Source: Terriglobales bacterium
GTDB lineage: Bacteria; Acidobacteriota; Terriglobia; Terriglobales; Acidobacteriaceae
NCBI GenBank assembly: GCA_015655365.1
Contig: JAATFE010000473.1
Span: 1-5,704 of the forward strand
Direction of reading: 5' to 3'
Length of the DNA: 5,704 bases
Each line of letters begins with the position of its first letter. Within the stretch, counting starts at the first letter, position 1. Under the pieces are notes generated by a model, which worked only from the letters and a program-made list of their open reading frames with translations, was not told the DNA's origin and made no database searches. Shown here in pieces: positions 1-5,704 of this stretch. Made by a program: the position numbers and the translations under genes.

Positions 1-237
1 AGACAGGTTGATCGTGTAAGCCGCGCTCGCGACTCCGCTATTGTTGTAACCCGACGCAACGGCAATCGCGCTGAGCGTTTCCGTCGCTGAGACTGTGACC
101 GGCCCCGTATAGAGCGTGGAATTTGCGGTCGGCACGCTGCCATCAGCGGTGTAGTAGATGTTCGCGCCAGTGGTGGCATCGGCGATGGTCACGTTCTGCG
201 CGGAAGTATACGTGCCTCCGGCAGGCGAGAATACGGG
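1..237 (-). repeat. CHB_HEX_C-like repeat unit 2 (within lipoprotein)
   Basis: This unit covers residues 127-205 and runs to the window edge. It opens PVFSPAGGTY, carries IYYTADGSVPTANSTLYTGP and ends AYTINLS, close to the family consensus. More units may follow outside the window, since the frame is still open at position 1. Confidence 0.75.
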
Positions 238-615
238 CGTGGCAGCGGCGTTCAGATCAATGGTGTAGCCCGCCGAGGCGACGGTGCTGGGCGACTTGCC
301 GGGAACAACCGCGATAGCCTGGAGGAACTCGGTCTTGAAGACCGTTGTCGGCTGGCTGCACGCAGGCGATGAAGTCGTCGGCGTCGTGCCATCCGTCGTG
401 CAATAGAGCACTGCCCCGGCAGTCGTATCCGAGATTGTCACCGTCTGGGACTTGTTATATGTTCCGGCGCTTGGATTGAACGTCGGAGTTGCGGTGACAT
501 TGCCGCCCGAGGAGGACGAACTGCTTCCGCCGCACCCCGCCATTGTCAAAATACTCGTAAGCGTGATCGCCAGCAACACTGGCCAATTTCCAATCCACTT
601 CGGAAGTACGCGCAC
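1..615 (-). CDS. Putative lipoprotein with tandem CHB_HEX_C-type repeats (3' end beyond window)
   Basis: The frame stays open for 205 codons from a GTG at 613-615 to the left edge, so the C-terminus is missing. The start is chosen because GGAGGAG (619-625) lies just upstream, and the only codons between it and an in-frame TAG further upstream that could initiate are CTGs. Residues 1-27 form a signal peptide: basic start, hydrophobic stretch around 12-26, then M-A-G before Cys28, an acceptable though not ideal lipobox. A Ser6-Gly2 linker (31-38) follows, as is usual after the lipidated Cys. Residues 44-126 and 127-205 are two homologous repeats carrying the YYT-x-DGS-x-PT and LSAIAV signatures of chitobiase/beta-hexosaminidase C-terminal-like beta-sandwich modules. 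These modules are typically non-catalytic and found in secreted proteins. The protein is therefore inferred to be exported and lipid-anchored; any catalytic or binding domain would lie beyond the window. The first repeat has Cys72 and Cys86, absent from the second, which could form a disulfide. Confidence 0.85.
   Translation of the reverse strand, partial: MRVLPKWIGNWPVLLAITLTSILTMAGCGGSSSSSSGGNVTATPTFNPSAGTYNKSQTVTISDTTAGAVLYCTTDGTTPTTSSPACSQPTTVFKTEFLQAIAVVPGKSPSTVASAGYTIDLNAAATPVFSPAGGTYTSAQNVTIADATTGANIYYTADGSVPTANSTLYTGPVTVSATETLSAIAVASGYNNSGVASAAYTINLS
238..486 (-). repeat. CHB_HEX_C-like repeat unit 1 (within lipoprotein)
   Basis: This unit covers residues 44-126 of the lipoprotein. 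It opens PTFNPSAGTY, carries LYCTTDGTTPTT and ends near GYTIDLN. It aligns by eye with the next unit over its whole length, but has a four-residue longer linker and two cysteines. This is a protein-level domain repeat; the DNA is clearly diverged, so it is not a recent duplication. Confidence 0.75.
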
Positions 616-618
616 AGA

Positions 619-625
619 CTCCTCC
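619..625 (-). promoter_or_regulatory. Shine-Dalgarno site of the lipoprotein gene
   Basis: On the minus strand GGAGGAG precedes the GTG start at 615 with only TCT between, so the GGAGG core sits five bases from the start codon. This near-consensus site decides the GTG start over later in-frame GTG/TTG codons, which lie inside the hydrophobic core of the signal peptide. Confidence 0.65.
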
Positions 626-1060
626 AGAACTTTTTGGCTTGCAGGCCAATCGCATTCGAAGCACCACCGCTTCGCTGAACACAGAGAGAAATCATGCGGA
701 GGCTAAAGCAAGGAGGGACTCACGGAAACTCCCCCTAACTGGAATGTCTTCCGAGCGAGCGATAAGTAAACCACCTTGGGTTCATTTATTTTTTGGGGGA
801 TACCAGGAACGGATCATGCGCCGGGTCGAGATGGAAATACACACATACACGCACGAGGCTGAACTCGGCGTCCGACGTAGCACATTGCAGGAACAAGTCT
901 GTTTGTATACGATGAGGGCGCTGGAAAGATTACATGAGTATTAAAACCTACGGGCGCCCAAATATTCAGCCGATCACATCTTGCAGCGGAATCTGCTCTT
1001 CCCTCCGTGTCGTCGGCACCATCGTTCCGTTCTTCTTTCCAGCGATCTTTGCTTACTTGA
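626..1060. other. Intergenic stretch, no supported gene
   Basis: This is the region upstream of the lipoprotein gene. Both strands hold only short frames without family resemblance. Two overlapping small plus-strand frames (816-944 and 934-1065) have weak ribosome-site-like sequences but no convincing coding character. There is an AT-rich patch at 781-798 and an 8-bp palindrome GGGCGCCC at 952-959. A promoter for the minus-strand lipoprotein gene should lie here, but I could not pick a -35/-10 pair with confidence. No tRNA, insertion-sequence end or CRISPR pattern was seen. Confidence 0.5.
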
Positions 1061-1297
1061 TGTGAGCCAATAGCGGCCTTTCATTCGGACGATCCGGCAA
1101 AAGCACGTTTTTTGATTGTGGTGAACAAGGCAAAGCAGAGCAAGACGATGGACCTGCCGATGGAAGACACCGCGCTGGCGGGATGCGCTGGTTTTCAGGT
1201 TGCGTCACCGGCAACGGGCGCCGCTCCGGTGACGATCGGCGGAAAGCTGCATATCGAAGAGGCTGCGGAGTCGATGACGGCGATTGAAGTGCGGTGA
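1061..1297 (+). pseudogene. Probable orphan C-terminal fragment of a lost gene
   Basis: A plus-strand frame is open from just after a TGA at 1058-1060 to a TGA at 1295-1297. The part from about 1088 has a strong preference for G or C at third codon positions, like real coding DNA here. It reads like the tail of a protein: FLIVVNKAKQSKTMDLPM near the front and GGKLHIEEAAESMTAIEVR at the end. This resembles the last beta-sandwich strands of some glycoside hydrolases, where a 'VVNK' strand and a final 'hydrophobic-x-V-x' strand close the domain; that family link is a guess. There is no Shine-Dalgarno site before the possible TTG start at 1112, and nothing upstream continues it, so a truncated remnant is more likely than a 61-residue gene. 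It faces the TonB receptor gene tail to tail. Confidence 0.35.
1203..1234. repeat. Inverted repeat, 9-bp perfect arms
   Basis: CGTCACCGG at 1203-1211 is matched by CCGGTGACG at 1226-1234, with a 14-base GC-rich loop. No run of T follows on either strand, so it does not look like an intrinsic terminator. It lies inside the orphan coding fragment, where it reads as ordinary codons (around VASPATGAAPVT), so it may be coincidental. Confidence 0.4.
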
Positions 1298-1338
1298 TGC
1301 TGGCTGCTCTTTATGGGATGAGTCCTGTTGCGAGGCAC

Positions 1339-1367
1339 AAAAAGGCGGCAGCCGAAGCTGCCGCCTT
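1339..1367 (-). terminator. Intrinsic terminator of the TonB receptor gene (UUCG tetraloop)
   Basis: On the minus strand AAGGCGGCAGC is followed by the loop TTCG and the exact complement GCTGCCGCCTT (1342-1367), giving an 11-bp perfect GC-rich stem. The stem runs into five consecutive T (1339-1343). C(UUCG)G is an exceptionally stable tetraloop. The hairpin starts 23 bases after the receptor stop codon at 1391-1393, the expected place. On the plus strand no T run follows the stem, so it should work only for minus-strand transcripts. It would separate the receptor transcript from the downstream lipoprotein gene. Confidence 0.9.
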
Positions 1368-1390
1368 CAAGGCATTTAACAAAAGTGCGG

Positions 1391-4279
1391 TTAGAAGTTG
1401 ATGTGGAGCGACATCTCGATTGCTCGTGAGCCACCAACCGTGTTGCGGACTGCACCAAAGGTCGAAGCCGTGGATCCGTCCGAGTTCTTGGTGGGTATCT
1501 TGTAGAGGCTGGGTACGGTGACAGACTGCTCGGTGCCGGCGCTGGCGACCACCTGTCCATATTGCGCTGTGGTGTTGGCAGTCGTACCGATAAGACCCTG
1601 GACTTTCGACTGGCCAACCGAAGCGGAGTTGCTCGGCACATCGAAGCTGGGCGTATTGGTCAGGTTGAATACGTTGAACGAATAGAGAGCTGCAACCCGC
1701 TCTCCGACGCGAAGGCTCTTGGAGATCGAAACATCGGCGCGCTTCTGGAAGGACTGACGGAAGATGTTGCGCTGTCCGGGAGTGAAGTCCGTCTCGAAAT
1801 AATCGCACGGCTCGTTTGCGGCGCAGGCAGGAATTCCCTTCTGGCCTGGTTGCAGGCTCGGGACCTGGAGTTGGTTCACGTCGATCGCTCCAAGGTATCC
1901 AGCGGCTGTCCGGAAGGCTCCCGCGTGGCCAGTCAAGGCCGACTTGGGATGGCTGCCGTCCTTGATGCCCAGCACCGGATTCATCAGTGTCGGATAGTTA
2001 CCGAAGAAGAGGCTTCCAACTGCGCCGTTGTATTCGTACAAGCTGAAAGGCTGACCGCTCTCGCCGAGCGCGATGCCGCTCATCTGCCATCCATCGACAA
2101 ACTTGCCGAGGAGGCTGGCTTGCCGCACGACATCCGGCAAAGTGAATACAAAAGCGGAGGTGAGAACGTGGGTGCGATCGAAGTCCGCCGAGGCGTACGA
2201 ATCGCGCAGGTGGTTGGGGTTGTCGCCGGTGAAGAAGAGACCCAGATCGCTCTGTTCGTCGAGCGCGTGGCTCCAGGTATAGGCGACTGTCGCCTGCACG
2301 TGGTGGGACATGCGCTTTTCCAACTGCGTCTGCAAGGCGTTGTAGGAGGAGACGCCGGATGCGGTAAACAACGCGGCGTTGGGACTGTAACCTACATACG
2401 GAACGCGCAGGTCGACGTTGCCGCCGGAATACGTGTTGTAGGGTTCGGTCGAGATGCTGTTGTAGCAGGTCTTCGTTCCGCACTTGACCGGTGAGTTTTG
2501 ATTGAGCACCTGGTAGCCGTAGCTTGAGGTTTCACCGTTGATCGGGTTTGAGGGCGTTGCGACACCCGGCTCGTTGAAGGGCAGGCCGATGACGCCGTGG
2601 CGTCCCACATTGCCCACGAAGCCCACGGTAACCGCGGTGTCGTTGGCCGGCTGCCATTGAACGTTGAGGCCGTAGTTGATCGAATACGGCAGCTTGTTGG
2701 TGCGGTTATATGCGCCGAAATTGAGAGGAGTAACACCGCAATCGCCGGTAGCCGTTTCGATGGCGACAGCGGTACAGGTAGCGCGAATCTGGTTTGCCGT
2801 TGGCAGCTTCTGCGTGAAGTCGTGCGGGTTGGACGAAGGGATCGGCACCACCGTGCTGCCGAGCGGGTTTTCCAGCGTTCTTGTGCCTGCGCCGGTAACA
2901 TAGTCCACGAGCGGCGGGGCCTCGGTGACGCCAAACGGGCCGCCTGTAGTGCCGCCTGCCGGCTGGGAGAGATAGCTGAAGAGCTCGCCACGGTCATAGT
3001 AGAAGCCCGTGCCGCCACTGAAAACAACCTTGTTATTGAAGCGCGTCGGTGACAGCGCGAAGCCAACGCGGGGACCAATGCCCCACTGCCTGCCGGTCAT
3101 CGTCGAATTGCCGGCACCTGCCGTCGGGAAGAATTTGTTGTTGCCCGCCACCACAAAGCCGTCGTTGGTTACAGTCGAAGCCGTGGCGCTGTAGAGCTTG
3201 GGGTCGAAGTTGAATATGTTGCCATACTTCTCGGAGAAGGGTCCGTTGTAGTCGTAGCGGATTCCAGCGGTGATCGAGAGGTTAGGCAGAATCTGCCATT
3301 TATCCTGCGCAAATGAACCCACCTCATTGGTGCGGTAGTAACGATTGGCGTCACCAACGAGGAAGTTACTGCTGCTGACCGTACCGGCCAAGAGACTGGG
3401 AAGGTTCGTCGTGCTGACCTCGCCCTGGCCGCCGCGCAAGTTGCGAACGTTCAACTGCGTGTAGCTATAGGTGGCACCAAAGCTTAGGCTATGCTTTCCA
3501 ACCGAGTAGAAGAGTGTGGTGGACGGGTTCCAACGATTCTGGAAATAGCCGTCGTCGACAAAGGCGCTATAAGGACCAGTGGTGATGGAACCGCCGCTGT
3601 TGTACGCGAGGTTGCCGAGTGACAAGCCGGGAAACGTGCCCGAAGGGAGCCCGATTCCGAGATTGCCCGGGATCTGCGGTTCAAAGGCCGTGTAGACCTT
3701 TTGGCGAGAGTAGCCGAAGAGTTGACGCCAGTTCATGCGCGGTCCGAGGGTGATGCTGTTGCTCAACGACGCCACGTGCGCGCCGCTATCTTCAACCTCT
3801 GGGAATCCACCGGTCTTCGAAATCGTAAAGGGAGAAGCGTTCGGCGCATGTTGGAAGAAGTATTTCGCCGAAAGCCGGTCGTTCTGATTGATGTCGTAGT
3901 CCAGATCGCCAACTGCCATGTTCGTGGTGAAAAGCGATGAGCCGGAGAGGAATACGTTGCTGCCGCCGAAGAGTTGGGATGGGTCGGTATTCTGCACCGA
4001 AGGAATCAGGAACTTTCCGTTCGGCAGTTTGGCATTGAGAAGATTCGCAGCAACCGGATCGATAGTCGCTTTGCCCTGGTTGGATGCAAGACCCTGTTGC
4101 GCGGCCCAGCAGGTGGGCAGGTCCACGTATGGCTTCCCCGCGCCGTAATTTGCATTGCAGGCGGTAGCGACATTGTATGAGGTCAACGAGTTCAGCAACC
4201 CGCCGGTGCTACGATCGTCGGTAAGGCCGACCGGCACGGTAAGGGTCGAGAAGCCTTTGAACTGATCGCTGTCGTGCAT
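1391..4279 (-). CDS. Oar-like TonB-dependent receptor, 3' fragment (beta-barrel), split by frameshift
   Basis: These 962 codons encode most of the outer-membrane beta-barrel of the receptor whose front part ends at 4281. Hallmarks of large Oar-like receptors appear in order: DSDQFKGFSTLTVPVGLTDD at the join (2-22), GDLDYDINQNDRLSAKYFF (124-142), SFAQDKWQILPNLSITAGIR (322-341), the GPRVGFALSP and GGTGFYYDR segments (402-430), SSYNALQTQLEKRMSHH with AYTWSHALDE (644-674), DFDRTHVLTSAF (699-710), FVDGWQMSGI (727-736) and YSFNVFNLTNTPSF (866-879). The protein ends in Phe (SLHINF), as expected of the C-terminal barrel-assembly signal. The ATG at 4277-4279 has no Shine-Dalgarno site and no signal peptide follows, so it is not a credible gene start. 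Translated alone, the product would stay in the cytoplasm and be useless. There are no further stops or shifts, so the break is recent or an artefact. Its eight cysteines fall in four close pairs. Confidence 0.88.
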   Translation of the reverse strand: MHDSDQFKGFSTLTVPVGLTDDRSTGGLLNSLTSYNVATACNANYGAGKPYVDLPTCWAAQQGLASNQGKATIDPVAANLLNAKLPNGKFLIPSVQNTDPSQLFGGSNVFLSGSSLFTTNMAVGDLDYDINQNDRLSAKYFFQHAPNASPFTISKTGGFPEVEDSGAHVASLSNSITLGPRMNWRQLFGYSRQKVYTAFEPQIPGNLGIGLPSGTFPGLSLGNLAYNSGGSITTGPYSAFVDDGYFQNRWNPSTTLFYSVGKHSLSFGATYSYTQLNVRNLRGGQGEVSTTNLPSLLAGTVSSSNFLVGDANRYYRTNEVGSFAQDKWQILPNLSITAGIRYDYNGPFSEKYGNIFNFDPKLYSATASTVTNDGFVVAGNNKFFPTAGAGNSTMTGRQWGIGPRVGFALSPTRFNNKVVFSGGTGFYYDRGELFSYLSQPAGGTTGGPFGVTEAPPLVDYVTGAGTRTLENPLGSTVVPIPSSNPHDFTQKLPTANQIRATCTAVAIETATGDCGVTPLNFGAYNRTNKLPYSINYGLNVQWQPANDTAVTVGFVGNVGRHGVIGLPFNEPGVATPSNPINGETSSYGYQVLNQNSPVKCGTKTCYNSISTEPYNTYSGGNVDLRVPYVGYSPNAALFTASGVSSYNALQTQLEKRMSHHVQATVAYTWSHALDEQSDLGLFFTGDNPNHLRDSYASADFDRTHVLTSAFVFTLPDVVRQASLLGKFVDGWQMSGIALGESGQPFSLYEYNGAVGSLFFGNYPTLMNPVLGIKDGSHPKSALTGHAGAFRTAAGYLGAIDVNQLQVPSLQPGQKGIPACAANEPCDYFETDFTPGQRNIFRQSFQKRADVSISKSLRVGERVAALYSFNVFNLTNTPSFDVPSNSASVGQSKVQGLIGTTANTTAQYGQVVASAGTEQSVTVPSLYKIPTKNSDGSTASTFGAVRNTVGGSRAIEMSLHINF

Positions 4280-4290
4280 ATTATTGATAG
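4276..4290 (-). other. Frameshift site splitting the TonB receptor gene
   Basis: The minus strand reads GGC TAT CAA TAA T ATG CAC GAC. The stop TAA (4281-4283) and the ATG of the second frame (4277-4279) are one base apart. Dropping one A from the TAA gives GGC TAT CAA TAT ATG CAC GAC, coding GYQYMHDSDQF, which joins the two parts smoothly. The homopolymer runs CTTTTCTTTTTC lie upstream, but the conserved NKLFFFAGYQ is still in the first frame after them, so the shift is after that point. No slippery heptamer is seen at the junction, so programmed frameshifting is unlikely. Confidence 0.85.
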
Positions 4291-5333
4291 CCGGCGAAAA
4301 AGAAAAGCTTATTGCGGAGGACTGGGCCGCTCACCGAGGCGCCAACCAATTCCTTGTGCAACTGCGGATTGACTTCCGACAGCGGAACTGTGCCGCCGGG
4401 CTGACCGACTGCGTCCTGCTTGAAGAAGAAGGGAGCAGAGTTGATGAAGTTGGTGGCGTGTGTGCCGTAAATCTGGCCGTGGTAGTGATTGCCGCCCGCA
4501 GACGTAGCGACCTCGACGTGGGCTCCGCTGTTGGTACCGCTCTCCGCGTCGTACATGGAGGCCCGGACACTGATTTCTTCAATCATCTCGGGGGGCGGCG
4601 TGGCCAAGCCATTGCCGTTGGATCCGGCGACAGCCGTGTTCGTTTGCGCCTGCCCACCCAAACTGGATCCCTGACCAATATTGAACGCGTATCTCTGCGA
4701 GGCGTCCTGGCTGGCAGTCTTGCCGTTGAAAAGATTCGTTACATCGACGCCGTTGACTTGGAACGAATTGCTTGTGTCGCGCTGTCCATTGGCCCAGATC
4801 GCCTGATTGCCCAAACCGGCATTGGTGCCAATGCCGGCCAGCAGTTCCGCGTTCACGCCGGGAGACAGAATTGCCAACTGCGTAAAGCTGCCGGTTGCCA
4901 GGGGAATATCCTGAATCTGTTCGTGATCCAACGTGTAGCCGTTCGTCGCGTCTGTCTGGTTCAACAGAGGGCTCTCTGCCACCGTAACGGTCGTGGTGAC
5001 CGTGCCAACCTTGAGAGCTGCCTTGATGGTAGAAGCGCGCGCCTCCACAACCGTAATATGCGGCAGCAACTGTGTATCGAACCCATCCCGGCTAACGCGC
5101 ACGGTATAGGTGCCGACAGGAAGATTCAGAATCTGGAAATAGCCATCCTTCGAGCTTTTGGCTGTACGCGTTAGAGATGTTTGCTCTTCCGTGGTAGTGA
5201 TTGCCGCATTTGAGACTGCGGCACCAGACGAATCTGTCACCGTTCCATTGATCGAGCCCAATGTTTCCTGGGCTCTGACGCTTGCTGCAAATAGACACAA
5301 GGCCATGCAAAAAAGCAGAATATATTTCCGCAT
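4281..5333 (-). CDS. Oar-like TonB-dependent receptor, 5' fragment (signal, CarboxypepD_reg-like, plug), prematurely stopped
   Basis: The front 350 residues of an outer-membrane TonB-dependent transporter. Residues 1-21 are a signal peptide with an apparent cleavage site V-R-A before Gln22. Residues 25-108 form a carboxypeptidase-regulatory-like beta-sandwich (GSINGTVTDSSGAAV, then DGYFQILNLPVGTYTVRV). Residues about 118-285 are the plug: SPLLNQTDATNGYTLD, IPLATGSFTQLAILSPGV, FQVNGVDVTN and EEISVRASMYDAESGTNSGA. The first barrel strands follow (GGNHYHGQIYGTHATNF) and the conserved NKLFFFAGYQ closes the frame at TAA (4281-4283). Family members continue straight on from this motif, and here the continuation lies in another frame, so a one-base shift has cut the gene. 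The intact product would be about 1313 residues, in the usual range for this family. The ATG at 5331-5333 is supported by an AGGAG site and by the signal peptide starting there. The substrate is unknown; in this family it is often assumed to be glycan-derived. Confidence 0.9.
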   Translation of the reverse strand: MRKYILLFCMALCLFAASVRAQETLGSINGTVTDSSGAAVSNAAITTTEEQTSLTRTAKSSKDGYFQILNLPVGTYTVRVSRDGFDTQLLPHITVVEARASTIKAALKVGTVTTTVTVAESPLLNQTDATNGYTLDHEQIQDIPLATGSFTQLAILSPGVNAELLAGIGTNAGLGNQAIWANGQRDTSNSFQVNGVDVTNLFNGKTASQDASQRYAFNIGQGSSLGGQAQTNTAVAGSNGNGLATPPPEMIEEISVRASMYDAESGTNSGAHVEVATSAGGNHYHGQIYGTHATNFINSAPFFFKQDAVGQPGGTVPLSEVNPQLHKELVGASVSGPVLRNKLFFFAGYQ

Positions 5334-5342
5334 CGACTGGAT

Positions 5343-5347
5343 CTCCT
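5343..5347 (-). promoter_or_regulatory. Shine-Dalgarno site of the TonB receptor gene
   Basis: AGGAG on the minus strand, within TAGGAGAT, ends nine bases before the ATG at 5333. This fixes the receptor start, and the signal peptide begins directly at that codon. Confidence 0.75.
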
Positions 5348-5469
5348 AGAAATTGTGCATCATTGAGACTGTTTCCAGGATCGGTGAGGCGCTTGAACGT
5401 CGGGTTAAGTTCGAACTCGTTGACGCGAGATTCATGGGAAATTCACGGGAACGCAATGTTCGCGCGGCT

Positions 5470-5482
5470 CAAGAGACTCTTG
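5470..5482. repeat. Perfect 13-bp palindrome upstream of the receptor
   Basis: CAAGAG-A-CTCTTG has two perfect 6-bp arms around one central base. The neighbouring GAGAC (5473-5477) and GTCTC (5484-5488) give an alternative short hairpin in the leader RNA on the minus strand. Whether it acts as DNA operator or RNA structure, if at all, cannot be told from sequence. Confidence 0.35.
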
Positions 5483-5499
5483 GGTCTCCTTGTACGCAC

Positions 5500-5512
5500 T
5501 GCCAATTTGGCA
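5500..5512. repeat. Perfect 13-bp palindrome upstream of the receptor
   Basis: TGCCAA-T-TTGGCA has two perfect 6-bp arms around one central base. It may be a dimeric regulator site. Its centre is about 40 bp from the LacI-like site and 30 bp from the next palindrome towards the gene. Confidence 0.35.
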
Positions 5513-5539
5513 CCGGCAGGAAATTGATCGGGCACGTTG

Positions 5540-5553
5540 CGCAAGTTGTTGCG
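5540..5553. promoter_or_regulatory. Candidate LacI/PurR-family operator upstream of the receptor
   Basis: CGCAA-GTTG-TTGCG has perfect 5-bp arms around a 4-bp centre. It has the same arms and spacing as the core of the known PurR box (CGCAA-ACGT-TTGCG), although the centre differs. It overlaps a second palindrome, TTGCGCAA (5537-5544). It lies about 207 bp before the receptor start, far for a simple repressor site unless the leader is long. Assignment to a LacI-family regulator is inference from pattern alone, and no regulator gene is in the window. Confidence 0.3.
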
Positions 5554-5704
5554 ATAGAGGAGGGGAAAACTTTTTGACGGCGACGTGCGAATTGCACCAT
5601 CGCTGTTGGTACTGCGGGGACGCCTGAAATCTCTCAGCGATCTTTAATCCTACGATTCCAGCACTCATTTGCTGTGGGCCAAGGGCGGCAACATGTTTCG
5701 ACTG

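Larger units (their letters stand above)
5348..5704. other. Upstream/leader region of the TonB receptor, no supported gene
   Basis: No frame here has convincing coding character. A 78-codon minus-strand frame (5432-5668) resembles no family known to me and lacks a good ribosome site. Besides the palindromes listed separately there is AGTTCGAACT at 5408-5417. The receptor promoter must lie here, but no clear -35/-10 pair could be chosen. An ATG at 5693 at the right edge could begin a divergent gene, but only four codons are visible. Confidence 0.5.

Noticed and set aside
455..682. Minus-strand 75-codon frame with an ATG at 682
   Set aside because: It overlaps the start of the lipoprotein gene in another frame. 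The lipoprotein frame has signal peptide, lipobox, linker and domain repeats, so this one is a shadow.
816..944. Possible 42-residue plus-strand peptide starting MRRVEMEIHTYTH
   Set aside because: Only a weak AGGA upstream, no recognisable family and no coding-like codon pattern.
934..1065. Possible 43-residue plus-strand peptide with a hydrophobic C-terminus, overlapping the previous frame
   Set aside because: GGAAAG lies five bases before the ATG and the tail (VVGTIVPFFFPAIFAYL) is membrane-like, but composition and codon use give no real support. Conservation would be needed.
1562..2494. Long plus-strand open frame (310 codons) opposite the receptor
   Set aside because: It lies entirely antisense to well-supported receptor coding sequence, has no family resemblance, and such mirror frames are common in GC-rich genes.
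4281..4305. Programmed ribosomal frameshift at the T-rich run CTTTTCTTTTTC
   Set aside because: The conserved NKLFFFAGYQ is encoded in the first frame through and beyond that run, so the shift must occur after it, where no slippery sequence is visible.
4284..5174. Plus-strand open frame (296 codons) opposite the receptor 5' part
   Set aside because: It is antisense to signal, regulatory-like and plug domains that are clearly recognisable. Its own translation shows no domain, and no ribosome site was needed to explain it.
5432..5668. Minus-strand 78-codon frame upstream of the receptor
   Set aside because: No family resemblance and no good ribosome site, and it covers the palindrome-rich probable control region.
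1..5704. CRISPR array, tRNA, rRNA or insertion sequence
   Set aside because: No regularly spaced direct repeats, cloverleaf-like sequence, rRNA motifs, transposase frame or terminal inverted repeats were seen on either strand.

Overview
The window reads as part of a high-GC bacterial chromosome, most likely from Acidobacteriota (class Terriglobia, a Granulicella/Edaphobacter/Terriglobus-like organism). This rests on two protein types common in that group: a very large Oar-like TonB-dependent receptor with an N-terminal carboxypeptidase-regulatory-like domain, and a secreted lipoprotein with tandem chitobiase/hexosaminidase C-terminal-type (CHB_HEX_C) repeats. The assignment is inference from protein style; no rRNA or other taxonomic marker is present.

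Layout. Positions 1-615 (minus strand) hold the 5' part of a lipoprotein gene that runs off the left edge. It has a GTG start with a strong Shine-Dalgarno sequence, a signal peptide, a lipobox, a serine/glycine linker and two beta-sandwich repeats. Positions 616-1341 are largely non-coding, except for a short plus-strand stretch near 1061-1297. That stretch has coding-like codon use and looks like the orphan C-terminal end of a lost gene. A strong minus-strand intrinsic terminator with a UUCG tetraloop lies at 1339-1367. Positions 1391-5333 (minus strand) encode the TonB-dependent receptor. Positions 5334-5704 are its leader and upstream region, with a good ribosome binding site and several short perfect palindromes, one of them LacI/PurR-operator-like.

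The main oddity is that the receptor is broken. Its first 350 codons (signal peptide, regulatory-like domain, plug, first barrel strands) end at a TAA at 4281-4283. The other 962 codons continue in another frame from an ATG at 4277-4279. Removing one A at the junction restores one continuous protein of about 1313 residues. This is a single-base frameshift, either a recent mutation or a sequence error, and not two genes.

Working together: an intact receptor would sit in the outer membrane and import a TonB-energised substrate, probably a glycan-derived or other large nutrient. The lipoprotein would be surface-exposed or periplasmic, but the 775-bp gap and the terminator argue against a shared operon. 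I found no clearly novel system here. The split receptor, the palindrome cluster upstream of it and the orphan gene tail are the points worth a second look.
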